64,000 bases of DNA from Sphingomonadaceae bacterium (GCA_947476425.1 CANJQJ010000009.1:1-64000), one strand, 5' to 3'; positions 26,578 through 35,801 are shown, counted from the stretch's first letter. Program-made: numbers and translations. The notes: generated by a model not told the origin, from the sequence alone.

Positions 26578-26671
26578 CGTCATCCCGACGAAAGTCGGGA
26601 TCCATGGGACCCACAGGTCTAGCGATCGTACGACCACCGCATCGTGGATCCCGGCGTCCGCCGGGATGACG
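26578..26671 (+). repeat. 94-bp bipartite palindrome, copy C, with flanking half-copies
   Basis: Left arm CCCGAC-GAAA-GTCGGG, right arm CCCGGC-GTCC-GCCGGG, outer CGTCATCCC/GGGATGACG. Two truncated CGTCATCCC motifs precede it (about 26539 and 26559) and one GGGATGACG follows (to about 26691). It occupies the gap upstream of metY; both flanking genes are leftward. Confidence 0.92.
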
Positions 26672-26715
26672 AAGGGCGCGCCGGGATGACGGATGCCCTT
26701 CGCCCCGGCGCGACC

Positions 26716-26961
26716 TCAGTGAATATCCGCTTCCTGCACCACCGGCCGGCTTTCGCGGGTTCCGCGCATGCGGCTGTCGACGGCTTCCGGATCGGCGGCG
26801 ATCACGACATGATCGTCATGGACCTCGAGAAGCACGCCAGCGAACGGGAAGCCGTCGAGCGAGCCGGTCACCCGGTAGCTCACCCAGTCGCCGACCTTGA
26901 AGGTGGCTGGATCGAAATTGAAATCGAAGGGGCATGCTTCGCCCATCATGTCTGCCGTCAT
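26716..26961 (-). CDS. Small protein of unknown function
   Basis: An 81-residue product starting at an ATG preceded by AGGAGGA. It contains FKVGDWVSYRVTGSLDGFPF followed by a short beta-rich stretch ending DDHVVIAADPE, suggesting a small beta-barrel (SH3- or PilZ-like) fold; that is only an impression. No signal peptide or membrane segment. It lies divergently from fliC, 170 bp away. A longer reading to 27072 has no ribosome-binding site. Confidence 0.65.
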   Translation of the reverse strand: MTADMMGEACPFDFNFDPATFKVGDWVSYRVTGSLDGFPFAGVLLEVHDDHVVIAADPEAVDSRMRGTRESRPVVQEADIH

Positions 26962-27064
26962 CAGTAAATCCTCCTGGCATCCTGTTAGCCCTCGATATCG
27001 GCGCTGATCAAGCCCGGGCAGGCCTCGGATTCCCAAAGTGGCGCATTTGCGGGCGTTTTCGACG

Positions 27065-27071
27065 TTAACCA
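27065..27071 (+). promoter_or_regulatory. CtrA-like half-site upstream of flagellin gene
   Basis: TTAACCA, matching seven of eight bases of the half-site TTAACCAT, 61 bases ahead of the flagellin start. CtrA controls flagellar genes in several alphaproteobacteria. No convincing sigma-28 or sigma-54 promoter was found in the same region. Confidence 0.3.
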
Positions 27072-27131
27072 ATTCGTGGTGAATAGGCGTTTAGATTTGC
27101 AGCACACTTTTCCGGTGGGGGTTTAGGACCA

Positions 27132-29099
27132 ATGACTGTCATCAATACCAATGTCGGGGCGCTTCGCGCCCAGAACGGATCGCGCTCGGCCAGCATGCAG
27201 CTGTCGACTGCGATGGAACGCCTGTCGACCGGCAAGCGAATCAACAGCGCCAAGGACGACGCCGCCGGCCTCGCCATCGCGAGCCGCATGAACGCCGAAG
27301 TCCGTGGCATGAACGTTGCGATCCGCAACGCGAATGACGGCATCTCGCTCGCGCAGACCGCTGAAGGCGCGCTCGGCGAAGTTTCGAACATGCTGCAGCG
27401 CATGCGTGAACTCGCGGTTCAGTCAGCCAACGGCACCAACAGCACCTCGGATCGCGCCGCGCTCCAGGCCGAGCTTTCGCAGCTCGTCCAGGAAGTCGAC
27501 GGCGTTTCGAAGTCCACGACCTTCAACGGCGTCCAGCTGCTCGATGGCTCGTCGCAGAATATCAGCCTCCAGATCGGCACGCGGGCAACCGACAACCTGA
27601 CCTTCGGCATCGCAGCCGCCGATTCCAAGGCGCTCGGGCTTGCCGGCTATTCCGTCGATGGTCAGCTGACCACTGGCCGCGTCGGTGCGGTTTCCGCGCT
27701 CGCCGTCGGTGACGTGCAGATCAACGGCAAGGACGCTTTCGCCACTGCCGCGACCGCCAACACCGCCGCTGCGCTTGCCGTCGCGATCAACACCAACACC
27801 GGCAACACCGGCGTCAAGGCAACCGCCTACAACCAGCTCACCGGTGCCCAGCCCAACGCGACGACCTTCGCCGCCGGCGCACTCACCATCAACGGCAACG
27901 CGATCGGCGCTTCGGGCGGCGTCGAGGAACTGGTCGCTAACATCAACCGCGATGCGGCGGGTGTCACTGCCACGCTCAACGACAATGGCACGATCGCATT
28001 GTCGAACGACACCGGCGCCAACATCGTCGTCGCCGGCTCCTCGCCGACCGACGCTGGCTTTACCGCCGGAACCTATACTGGCTTCGTCGCCGTCAACAGC
28101 GTCGATGGGTCCGACATCAAGGTCCAGGCCAAGAACGCGGCCAACGGCTATGTCGGTGGTGCGGGTACGCTTGCTGACGTCAAGGCTTTCGGCCTCAACG
28201 AAACCGGCGACGGCTCGACTTTCTCGGGTTCCGCGGTTTCGACTACAGCGCTGACCTCGACCGACGATCTCAAGATCAACGGCGTCCTCGTCGGCAAGTC
28301 CGATGCGGCTTCGGCGGCGTCCAAGGCTGCAGCGATCAACAAGATCTCGGCCGATACCGGCGTCCAGGCGACCGCGAAGACCGAAGTGAAGGTCATCGTC
28401 GATTTCGCCAGCCCGCCCGCCGCAACCGATACGATCATCAACGGCGTTGTCGTCGATCTCTCTGCCGCTACGACGCTTCCGGCGGTGGTTTCGGCGATCA
28501 ACACAGCTGCTCCGGGCAGCGTGGTCGCTTCGGCAGATGACCAGGGCAACCTGATCCTGAGCGCTTCGGATGGTTCGGACGTCAAGATCCAGGATATCGG
28601 CGGCAACATGTTCACCTCGGCGACCTCGCTTGCCGGTGAAGCCGGTTCGGGTTCGCTCGCCGCAGGGCTCACGATCGGCGGTCGCGTCACGCTCGCCTCC
28701 TCGACTGGTGCAGACATCCGCGTCGACGGCAGCAGCGCTTCGCTGACCAAGGCCGGGCTTGCCCTCCAGGGCGGTTCTTCCGACCTGCTCGGCGGCTCGA
28801 TGTCGATCGCCACGGTCAATGGCGCCCGCACTGCGCTCGACCAGATCGACAAGGCGCTCGACAAGGTATCGTCCGCTCGCGGCTCGCTCGGTGCGATCCA
28901 GAACCGGCTCGAAACCCGCGTCAACGTGCTGACTTCGTCTTCGACCAACATATCCGAGGCGCAATCGCGCATCGAGGATGCGGATTTCTCCCAGGAAACC
29001 ACCAATCTCGCCAAGGCCCAGATCCTGAGCCAGGCAGCGACGGCGATGCTCGCCCAGGCTAACCAGAGCCAGCAGGGCGTGCTCAAGCTGCTCCAGTAA
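27132..29099 (+). CDS. fliC: Flagellin
   Basis: Flagellar filament subunit of 655 residues. The N-terminal D0/D1 coiled region (VINTNVGALRAQNGSR, STGKRINSAKDDAAGLAIAS, NDGISLAQTAEGAL) and C-terminal D1/D0 region (LGAIQNRLETRVNVL through FSQETTNLAKAQILSQAATA to a final LLQ) are intact. The roughly 400-residue centre is an enlarged variable domain containing about four flagellin-IN style repeats, each beginning with ING (INGKDAF, INGNAIG, INGVLVG, INGVVVD) followed by an AINxxxxxTG-like helix. No other flagellar gene is in the window, so export and assembly genes must lie elsewhere. An intrinsic terminator follows. Confidence 0.96.
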   Translation: MTVINTNVGALRAQNGSRSASMQLSTAMERLSTGKRINSAKDDAAGLAIASRMNAEVRGMNVAIRNANDGISLAQTAEGALGEVSNMLQRMRELAVQSANGTNSTSDRAALQAELSQLVQEVDGVSKSTTFNGVQLLDGSSQNISLQIGTRATDNLTFGIAAADSKALGLAGYSVDGQLTTGRVGAVSALAVGDVQINGKDAFATAATANTAAALAVAINTNTGNTGVKATAYNQLTGAQPNATTFAAGALTINGNAIGASGGVEELVANINRDAAGVTATLNDNGTIALSNDTGANIVVAGSSPTDAGFTAGTYTGFVAVNSVDGSDIKVQAKNAANGYVGGAGTLADVKAFGLNETGDGSTFSGSAVSTTALTSTDDLKINGVLVGKSDAASAASKAAAINKISADTGVQATAKTEVKVIVDFASPPAATDTIINGVVVDLSAATTLPAVVSAINTAAPGSVVASADDQGNLILSASDGSDVKIQDIGGNMFTSATSLAGEAGSGSLAAGLTIGGRVTLASSTGADIRVDGSSASLTKAGLALQGGSSDLLGGSMSIATVNGARTALDQIDKALDKVSSARGSLGAIQNRLETRVNVLTSSSTNISEAQSRIEDADFSQETTNLAKAQILSQAATAMLAQANQSQQGVLKLLQ

Positions 29100-29150
29100 G
29101 CGAGCGGGCAGGGGCGCGGCCAATAATCGCCGCTTCTGCCGAACGATAGG

Positions 29151-29185
29151 TCCCCCTGGCGCCAGACGGTGCCAGGGGGATTTTT
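29151..29185 (+). terminator. Intrinsic terminator after fliC
   Basis: TCCCCCTGGCGCC, loop AGAC, GGTGCCAGGGGGA (13 bp, one G-U pair), then TTTTT. Confidence 0.95.
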
Positions 29186-29248
29186 CGTTGGGCTGACGGA
29201 TCGAGAGCTGCAATCTCGGCCGGCCCCGTTCGGAATTGGGAGAATTGC

Positions 29249-30310
29249 ATGAAGCCGCCGGTCGAACTCGTCATCGATGTCACCGAAGCCGCCGGGCTCG
29301 GGACGCCCGCGAAGACCGCCGTGACGGTCTATCTCCCTGAAGAAGGCGTTCTTTCCGATCCCCCCGTAGTCTGCTTCGGCTTTCCCGGCGGCGGCTATTC
29401 CCGGCGTTATTTCAGCTTCGACATGCCCGACAGCAACAGCGGCGGCGAAGCCGGCTTCCATGTCGAGCGCGGCTGGATCTTCGTTGCATGCGATCATCTC
29501 GGCTTCGGCGATTCGACGATTCCCGAGGGCAATGCGCTCGATCTCGACAATGTCGCGGCTGGCAATCACGCAACTGTCGCGGCGGTGATGGCGAAGCTCG
29601 AGAGCGGCACGCTGCTCGACGGCTATCCGGCGATCGAGGGCGCGACGAAGCTCGGCATCGGCCAGTCGATGGGCGGCTGCTTCACGATCATCGCCCAAGG
29701 ACAGTTCGGCACTTTCGACGGCGTCGGCATCCTCGGCTATAGCGGCATCCATACCATCGTTCCGACCCGCCCCGGCACGCCGCCGGCGGCCTGGCCGTGG
29801 ATCTCGCGGCGCAGCAGCCTCGATAATCCGCGTATCCTCAACGAGGCGGCGCTTGCCCGTGCGACCGGCCCGGCGCTTGGCAACCAGGAGCAGCTCCACG
29901 CCGCGGCGGCTTCGACCGAGCATCCGTTCCAATGGTCGTTCCATTATGACGATGAGCCGGCCGACATCGTCGCGCTCGACATGGCGGCATCGGCAGGCAA
30001 GGCCGATCCGCTGCCGGAGTGGCGATCGGCGACGACGCCCTCCTGCGGTCTCTACATGGTTGCGCCCGGCGCGGTGGCGATCGAAGCTGCGGCGATCACC
30101 GTGCCGGTGCTGGTCGCGGTCGGCGAGCGCGACGTTGTGCCTGATCCCTGGTCCGAGCCCAAGGCGTTCAAGAGCGCTAACGACATCGGCATCTATGTCT
30201 GCCCGCGCATGGGCCACATGCATAATTTCGCGCATACCCGCTTCCAGTTCTGGCAGCGGCTCCATGATTGGGGGAATGGCGTCGCGACATTGCGCGCCTT
30301 CGAGAGTTGA
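29249..30310 (+). CDS. Alpha/beta-hydrolase fold protein
   Basis: A 353-residue soluble alpha/beta hydrolase. The nucleophile elbow is GIGQSMGGC, the acid is likely in VAVGERDVVPDP, and the catalytic His in RMGHMHNFAH near the C-terminus. An early CFGFPGGGYSRRYFSF supplies the oxyanion region. The substrate is unknown. It is followed after 72 bp by a Rieske oxygenase alpha subunit on the same strand, so it may process a substrate or product of that oxygenase; this link is inferred from position only. Confidence 0.8.
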   Translation: MKPPVELVIDVTEAAGLGTPAKTAVTVYLPEEGVLSDPPVVCFGFPGGGYSRRYFSFDMPDSNSGGEAGFHVERGWIFVACDHLGFGDSTIPEGNALDLDNVAAGNHATVAAVMAKLESGTLLDGYPAIEGATKLGIGQSMGGCFTIIAQGQFGTFDGVGILGYSGIHTIVPTRPGTPPAAWPWISRRSSLDNPRILNEAALARATGPALGNQEQLHAAAASTEHPFQWSFHYDDEPADIVALDMAASAGKADPLPEWRSATTPSCGLYMVAPGAVAIEAAAITVPVLVAVGERDVVPDPWSEPKAFKSANDIGIYVCPRMGHMHNFAHTRFQFWQRLHDWGNGVATLRAFES

Positions 30311-30382
30311 CGGTTCGTCTAATTCAACATTTCGTCGCGATACGTGTCTCTGATATGGCATGATCGACAACAGGAGATACTG

Positions 30383-31585
30383 ATGCAGGGTGAAACAACG
30401 CTGATCCAGCAGGCTGTCGAAGACGAGCTGCGTCGCGACGCCTATCCGGAAAACTTCCCGGCGATCCCCGAGCTTCCCACCGCGCGCTATGCCGATCCGG
30501 CATTTTACGACATCGAGATGAAGCATTTCTGGCCGAAGACCTGGCTGACCGCAGCGCATATCAGCGAGCTGCCCGAGGTCGGATCCTACGTGCTGTTCGA
30601 GGAACTCGGCCGTTCGATCATCATCAGCCGGGGCGAAGACGACGTCGTCCGGGCGTTCCACAATGTCTGCCGCCATCGCGCATCGGCGATACTGCTCGAA
30701 AAGCAGGGCAAGGCGAAACGCTTCATCTGCCCGTATCACAGCTGGGGCTATTCGGCCGAAGGCCAGCTCGTCTCGGTTCCCGAGCAGCGCGATTTTGCCT
30801 GCCTCGACAAGAGCAAGCGCGGGCTGGTGCCGGTGCGTTGCGAAACCTGGCGTGGCTTCGTCTTCATCAATCTCGACGGTGAGGCTGCCCCGCTCGAGGA
30901 ATTCCTCGCGCCGGTCGCGAGGCAGTGGGCGAATTACCCGCTCGAAAACATGGTGATCAAGGGCGTCATGCGTTCCGACATGGAGTGCAACTGGAAGGTC
31001 GCCTACGATAATTTCCTCGAAATCTATCATCTTTCGAGCGTCCACGGAAAATCGCTCGCGCCATTCCTCGAATGGCGCAGCTTCTCGCTGTCGATGTACA
31101 AGGGCGGCCATGGCCGCTTCGCCACCCGCAAGAAGCAGGGCGCGACGATCTTCAAGCTCGACCAGGCGCCACCGCCCAGCACCAACGAACTGTTCAAGGA
31201 ACATACGCTGGCTCTGCCGACCTTCCCCAACGTCTTCGTTGCGGCCGATCCGGTCGGCTTCAACTGGCAGACCTTCTGGCCGAACGGCACCGGCAAATCG
31301 GTGATGACCTCGCGGCTGATGGGCTGGAAGGACGACAGCGACGAGGATCGCGCGCTCTGGGACCAGATGAAGGTCAATATCGCGGGAATCCTCGCCGAGG
31401 ACCTGATCCTGTTCAAGGATATCCAGCGCAATTACGAGACCGGCTCGCTGCCCGGCGCGATGCTGAGCTACCAGGAGCGGATGCTCTACTGGTACCAGGA
31501 AGAAGTCGATCGCGTGATCGGGGTCGAGAATATTCCCGAACATCTGCGCATGAAGCAGGTGCTGGCGGATTACGTGGCTGAGTGA
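30383..31585 (+). CDS. Rieske non-heme iron oxygenase, alpha subunit
   Basis: A 400-residue ring-hydroxylating/Rieske oxygenase catalytic subunit. The [2Fe-2S] Rieske motif is CRH-x17-CPYH (Cys96, His98, Cys116, His119). The mononuclear iron site is in DNFLEIYHLSSVH (Asp209 bridging; His216 and His221 ligands), with a later Asp in LILFKDIQ. No beta subunit, ferredoxin or reductase is adjacent; the nearest ferredoxin gene is 28 kb away. The ATG at 30383 follows CAGGAG. Substrate could be an aromatic or an aliphatic amine or steroid-type compound; sequence alone does not decide. Confidence 0.9.
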   Translation: MQGETTLIQQAVEDELRRDAYPENFPAIPELPTARYADPAFYDIEMKHFWPKTWLTAAHISELPEVGSYVLFEELGRSIIISRGEDDVVRAFHNVCRHRASAILLEKQGKAKRFICPYHSWGYSAEGQLVSVPEQRDFACLDKSKRGLVPVRCETWRGFVFINLDGEAAPLEEFLAPVARQWANYPLENMVIKGVMRSDMECNWKVAYDNFLEIYHLSSVHGKSLAPFLEWRSFSLSMYKGGHGRFATRKKQGATIFKLDQAPPPSTNELFKEHTLALPTFPNVFVAADPVGFNWQTFWPNGTGKSVMTSRLMGWKDDSDEDRALWDQMKVNIAGILAEDLILFKDIQRNYETGSLPGAMLSYQERMLYWYQEEVDRVIGVENIPEHLRMKQVLADYVAE

Positions 31586-31773
31586 GGCCTGGCGGCGGAA
31601 GGGCTGAAAACCCAAATCGCCGCTAAGGTGGTTTTAGCCTCGCTGAGTGGCTTTGACCTTTCACGGCAGTCGTGTGGCCGAAAATGATTCTTCGCGCTGT
31701 AGTGGGTCTCCAGGCGCCGTTACGGGGCGTGTTCCTGTCTCCCCTCGTGCCGTTGACGTCATCTCGTCATCTC

Positions 31774-31827
31774 GGGCGACTCCGTCCCGTCGGGCCCGGC
31801 GGACGGCGGGAGGACGGGACGTCGCCC
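31774..31827. other. Long stem-loop between convergent genes
   Basis: GGGCGAC, a 3-base bulge, GTCCCGTC pairs with GACGGGAC and GTCGCCC across a GC-rich 21-base loop: 15 paired bases. It ends 9 bp before the end of the convergent DAHP synthase gene. No T tract, but it may block convergent transcription. The rest of the 251-bp gap (31586-31836) holds nothing I recognise. Confidence 0.5.
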
Positions 31828-31836
31828 CGGCGGCCC

Positions 31837-33210
31837 CTAAGCCGCGTCCTTCTCGCGTTCCTTCATTTCCTGGTTGAGCATTTCCGCCAGCAGGAAGGCG
31901 AGCTCGATCGACTGGCCGGCGTTGAGGCGCGGGTCGCAGTGGGTGTTGTAGCGATCGGCCAGTGCCTCGTCGGTGAGCGCCATCGCGCCGCCGGTGCATT
32001 CGGTGACGTTCTGCCCGGTCATCTCGGCATGGATGCCGCCGCCGTGCGTGCCCTCGGCGCGGTGAACCGCGAAGAAGCCGCGCACTTCGGCGAGGATCCG
32101 GTCGAACGGACGCGTCTTGAAGCCGTTGCCGGTCTTGATGACGTTGCCGTGCATCGGATCGCATGACCAGACCACCGGCCGACCCTCGGCCTTCACCGCG
32201 CGGACGAGCTTTGGCAGGTGAGTCTCGATCTTGTCGTGGCCGTAGCGCGTGATCAGCGTGATCCGCCCCGGAACCCGATTGGGATCGAGGGTGTCGAGCA
32301 TCCGCAGCAGCGAGTCCGGATCGAGGCTCGGCCCGCACTTCAGGCCGATCGGATTGCCGACGCCACGAAGATATTCGACATGCGCCGAACCCTCGAAGCG
32401 CGTGCGATCGCCGATCCAGACGAAGTGCGCCGACGTGTCGTACCAGCCGCCGGTCAGCGAATCCTGCCGGGTGAACGCCTGCTCGTACGGGAGCAGCAGC
32501 GCTTCATGGCTGGTGTAGAAGGCGGTGCCCTTCAGCTGCGGCACGGTTTCGGGATTGATCCCGCACGCCGCCATGAAATCGAGCGCATCGCCGATCCGGT
32601 CGGCCACGGCCTGATATTGCGCTGCCCACGGGCTGCGGCCCATGAAATCGAGAGTCCAGCTGTGAACCTGATGGAGGTTCGCATAGCCGCCCTGCGCGAA
32701 GGCGCGAAGCAGGTTCAGCGTCGCCGCCGACTGGCTGTAGGCGCGGATCATCCGCTTCGGATCAGGGATGCGGCCTTCAGGCGTGAAGGCGATGTCGTTG
32801 ACGATGTCGCCGCGATAGCTCGGCAGGCTGACGCCGTCTATTTCCTCGGTATTGGCCGAACGTGGCTTGGCGAACTGACCAGCCATGCGGCCGAGCTTCA
32901 CCACCGGGAGCTTCGACGCATAGGTCAGCACCACCGCCATCTGGAGGACGACGCGGAAGGTGTCGCGGATATTGTCGGGATGGAATTCGGCGAAACTTTC
33001 GGCGCAATCGCCGCCCTGGAGCAGGAACGCCTTGCCCGCCGCAACCTGTGCCAGCTCGGCCGTCAGCGCCCGCGCTTCGCCGGCGAATACCAGCGGCGGG
33101 TAGCTCTTCAGTTCGCGTTCGACTTCGGCCAGCTCGGCCTGGTCGGGATATTCAGGCAACTGGCGGGCTTCATGCGCGCGCCAGCTGTCGGGCGTCCATT
33201 CGGGTGACAT
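31837..33210 (-). CDS. aroG: Class II 3-deoxy-7-phosphoheptulonate (DAHP) synthase
   Basis: First enzyme of the shikimate pathway, condensing phosphoenolpyruvate and erythrose 4-phosphate. The 457-residue protein is of the plant/actinobacterial class II type: [59 protein letters not shown] and [15 protein letters not shown], with the metal-binding Cys/His/Glu residues in those motifs. Starts at 33210 ([10 protein letters not shown]), the usual N-terminus. It stands alone; symbol given by function (class II). Confidence 0.95.
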   Translation of the reverse strand: MSPEWTPDSWRAHEARQLPEYPDQAELAEVERELKSYPPLVFAGEARALTAELAQVAAGKAFLLQGGDCAESFAEFHPDNIRDTFRVVLQMAVVLTYASKLPVVKLGRMAGQFAKPRSANTEEIDGVSLPSYRGDIVNDIAFTPEGRIPDPKRMIRAYSQSAATLNLLRAFAQGGYANLHQVHSWTLDFMGRSPWAAQYQAVADRIGDALDFMAACGINPETVPQLKGTAFYTSHEALLLPYEQAFTRQDSLTGGWYDTSAHFVWIGDRTRFEGSAHVEYLRGVGNPIGLKCGPSLDPDSLLRMLDTLDPNRVPGRITLITRYGHDKIETHLPKLVRAVKAEGRPVVWSCDPMHGNVIKTGNGFKTRPFDRILAEVRGFFAVHRAEGTHGGGIHAEMTGQNVTECTGGAMALTDEALADRYNTHCDPRLNAGQSIELAFLLAEMLNQEMKEREKDAA

Positions 33211-33296
33211 CGTTTGGTCCTCATCGCTCCGCGTCATCCACGCAAAGGCGGGAAGGGCGCGGGAGTGTTCCGGCAGCCGCTAGCGGAAAACCGATA

Positions 33297-34403
33297 TTAT
33301 GTCACGATTCGCCCAGCGAAGTAATTTTCGATCACTGTGAACATTTTCCTCGATGCATCGCCGCGACCGAACGGGAAGCGAGGGCGGGCCATTGCGGCGT
33401 GCGCGGCGGCATCGTCGAGCAGCGCCGTGGCATCGGCCGTGATTCGGCCAGGATCCGTGCCCGAGAGCCGCGCCCCGCCGCATGCCACCGCCTCGGGTCT
33501 TTCGGTAGTGTCGCGCAGGATCAGCAGTGGAACCCCAAGTGCCGGTGCCTCCTCCTGCACCCCGCCCGAATCGCTCAGGATCAGCCGTGAGGCCTTCATC
33601 TGCGCGATCATGTCGCGATAGCAGAGCGGTGCGAGCAGCGCGATCGTCGCGACGTCCGCGAGTTCGTCGAGCAGGATGGCACGGACCAGCGGATTGGGAT
33701 GGAGCGGCAGGCTGATGACGATGTCGCCGCGTGCCGCCAGCGCCCGGAGCGCGCCGCAGATTGCACGCAGCGGCGCGCCGGTAGTCTCGCGCCGGTGGAG
33801 CGTGACGAGGATCCGGCTGCGTGGATCCGGCGGCGGGGGCGGGGGCAGGTCGGCAAGCACCAGATTGAGCGCGTCGATGCCGCTATTGCCGGTGAGATGG
33901 CGGCTTCCGGTAATTTGGCGATCACCCGCGAGATTGTCCATCGCGCCTTGAGTCGGCGCGAACAGCAGTTGCGACAGCCGATCGATGGCGATGCGATTGG
34001 TCTCCTCCGGGAAGGGCCGTTCGGGATCGTGCGAGCGAAGCCCGGCCTCGACATGGCCGATCGCGATCCCGAGATAATCGGCAGTGCAGGCGGCAGCGAA
34101 GGCGCTGCTGGTATCGCCCTGGACGAGCACGAGATCGGGCGCGAGCAGCTTGAGCAGCGGCAGCAGGCTGATCCCGATCGCATCCGCCATCACTGCGGGA
34201 ATCCCGCTGTCGCAGGCGAGATCGAGGCGATGATCCGGAGCCAGGCCGAAGGGGCGAAGCGCGTCATCGAACAGTTCAAGATGCTGGCCGGTCGCGATCA
34301 GGATCGATTCGAAACCGGCCTGTTCGGCGAGCAGGCGCAACATGGGCGCCATCTTGATGGCTTCCGGCCGGGTGCCGACAATGGTGGCGATACGCTTGCG
34401 CAG
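33297..34403 (-). CDS. wecB: UDP-N-acetylglucosamine 2-epimerase (non-hydrolysing), apparent CTG start or frameshift
   Basis: Makes UDP-ManNAc for surface glycans. Motifs: ATGQHLELFD, VQGDTSSAFAAA, HVEAGLRSHD, FPEETNR, LHRRE, ILSDSGGVQEE and RDTTERPEAV. The first ATG in frame (34352) would remove the essential N-terminal GTRPEAIK. Reading from CTG at 34403 gives LRKRIATIVGTRPEAIKMAPM, the normal family start, with GGAG 9 bases upstream; no ATG, GTG or TTG exists before the stop codon farther upstream. Either a CTG start is used, or a single-base change has cut the gene from an ATG about 40 bases upstream in another frame. Length 368, normal for the family. Confidence 0.88.
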   Translation of the reverse strand: MRKRIATIVGTRPEAIKMAPMLRLLAEQAGFESILIATGQHLELFDDALRPFGLAPDHRLDLACDSGIPAVMADAIGISLLPLLKLLAPDLVLVQGDTSSAFAAACTADYLGIAIGHVEAGLRSHDPERPFPEETNRIAIDRLSQLLFAPTQGAMDNLAGDRQITGSRHLTGNSGIDALNLVLADLPPPPPPDPRSRILVTLHRRETTGAPLRAICGALRALAARGDIVISLPLHPNPLVRAILLDELADVATIALLAPLCYRDMIAQMKASRLILSDSGGVQEEAPALGVPLLILRDTTERPEAVACGGARLSGTDPGRITADATALLDDAAAHAAMARPRFPFGRGDASRKMFTVIENYFAGRIVT

Positions 34404-34569
34404 TTGTCGTGGCTCCGCTGCCCCGGCCGAGAGGTTCGATCATAGGCGTAATAAGTCCATATGCCAAGCAATTGAGATATAACGTATTTCCGTGCATCTT
34501 GCGCTGCGGCACGGCAGCGACTAGAGAGCCGCGACTTTTCAAGACCCTTATGAATGGAGCCCAACGGCC

Positions 34570-34992
34570 ATGGCCGCGACCCGTACTTTCTCGATCATCA
34601 AGCCCGACGCCACGCGCCGCAACCTGACCGGCGCGGTCACCGCCAAGCTGGAGGAAGCCGGTCTGCGCGTGGTTGCCTCGAAGCGAATCCAGATGACCCG
34701 CGAGCAGGCCGAGGGCTTTTACGGCGTCCACCGCGAGCGGCCATTCTTCAACGATCTGGTGAGCTTCATGATTTCGGGCCCGGTCGTCGTTCAGGTCCTC
34801 GAAGGCGAGAACGCAGTGCTTCGCAACCGCGAGATCATGGGCGCCACCAACCCCTCCGATGCCGCCGACGGCACGATCCGCAAGCTCTTCGCTGAATCGA
34901 TCGAGGCCAATTCGGTGCATGGTTCGGATAGCGACGAAAATGCCGCGATCGAGATCGCCTATTTCTTCACGCCGGAAGAATTGGTGGGCTGA
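34570..34992 (+). CDS. ndk: Nucleoside diphosphate kinase
   Basis: A 140-residue enzyme transferring gamma-phosphate between NTPs and NDPs through a phosphohistidine. It starts [16 protein letters not shown], has [32 protein letters not shown], and the active-site motif NSVHGSDS with the phosphorylated His. Length and motifs are fully standard. Divergent from wecB. Confidence 0.97.
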   Translation: MAATRTFSIIKPDATRRNLTGAVTAKLEEAGLRVVASKRIQMTREQAEGFYGVHRERPFFNDLVSFMISGPVVVQVLEGENAVLRNREIMGATNPSDAADGTIRKLFAESIEANSVHGSDSDENAAIEIAYFFTPEELVG

Positions 34993-34999
34993 CCTTACT

Positions 35000-35020
35000 C
35001 CCCTCCCAGGCAGGGAGGGG
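35000..35020 (+). repeat. Half-copy of the GC-rich hairpin element
   Basis: CCCCTCCC, loop AGGCA, GGGAGGGG, directly after ndk; may serve as its 3' hairpin. Same sequence type as the left hairpin of the element at 41273-41377. Confidence 0.7.
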
Positions 35021-35072
35021 AAGATGAATACCCGTCATCCCGACGCCCCCTTCGTCGTCCCGACGCCCCCTT

Positions 35073-35166
35073 CGTCGTCCCGACGAAAGTCGGGATCCAT
35101 GGGAACCACAGGGCTCGCGATCATACGACCACCGTATCGTGGATCCCGGCGTCCGCCGGGATGACG
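35073..35166 (+). repeat. 94-bp bipartite palindrome, copy D
   Basis: CCCGAC-GAAA-GTCGGG and CCCGGC-GTCC-GCCGGG arms; the outer left end is CGTCGTCCC (one change). Three truncated CGTC(A/G)TCCCGACG half-motifs lead into it from 35033. Between the convergent ends of ndk and purN. Confidence 0.92.
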
Positions 35167-35222
35167 AAGGGGTGCGCGGGTCGGACGAGAGGGCTGCACA
35201 GGTCGGACGAGAGGGGGTGCGC

Positions 35223-35801
35223 CTAGCGCAGCTTCCGCGCCATCTGCGCAAGCGCCTCCGGATAAATCCGGTGCTCCTCGGCGAGGATACGCCCGGCAAG
35301 GCTGTCGGGCGTATCGCCGGGCAGGATCGGGACTCGCGCCTGCGCGATCACCGGACCGTCGTCGAGTTCGGGCGTGACGACATGTACCGAGCAGCCCGCC
35401 TCGGCATCGCCTGCCTCGATCGCGCGCTGGTGGGTGTCGAGGCCCCTGTAGAGCGGCAGCAGCGACGGGTGGATGTTGAGGATCCGGCCTTGCCAGCCGG
35501 TGATGAATTCAGCCGACAATATCCGCATATAGCCAGCCAGCGCGATGAGCTGGACACCAGCGCTGCGCAGCGCGCCATCGATCATCGAGTCGAATTCAGC
35601 GCGCTTCATGCCCTTGTGCGGATGGGCGAAGGTGGCGATGCCCGCTTGCTGCGCGATTGCAAGCCCGGCGGCTTCCGGATTGTTGGAAGCGACCAGCACG
35701 ATCTCGTAGGGGCAATCGGCTTCGCGGCTGGCTGCGATCAGCGATGCCATGTTCGAACCGCGCCCCGATATGAGCACCCCGACGCGCACGCGATCAGCCA
35801 T
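35223..35801 (-). CDS. purN: Phosphoribosylglycinamide formyltransferase
   Basis: Third step of purine synthesis: formylates GAR using 10-formyl-tetrahydrofolate. The 192-residue protein shows [34 protein letters not shown] and the catalytic segment [18 protein letters not shown] (Asn, His) followed by [18 protein letters not shown] with the essential Asp. The start at 35801 ([13 protein letters not shown]) is the family norm and overlaps the end of purM by 8 bp. Confidence 0.96.
   Translation of the reverse strand: MADRVRVGVLISGRGSNMASLIAASREADCPYEIVLVASNNPEAAGLAIAQQAGIATFAHPHKGMKRAEFDSMIDGALRSAGVQLIALAGYMRILSAEFITGWQGRILNIHPSLLPLYRGLDTHQRAIEAGDAEAGCSVHVVTPELDDGPVIAQARVPILPGDTPDSLAGRILAEEHRIYPEALAQMARKLR

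Noticed and set aside
27000-27131. Sigma-54 or sigma-28 promoter of fliC
   Set aside because: TGGCGCATTTGC near 27038 has wrong GG-GC spacing for sigma-54, and no TAAA...GCCGATAA pair for sigma-28 is present.
28148-31615. Very long open frame (about 1155 codons) on the minus strand across fliC, the hydrolase and the oxygenase
   Set aside because: It is antisense to three well-supported genes; the sense GC-biased third positions create stop-poor antisense frames. No family motif is visible.
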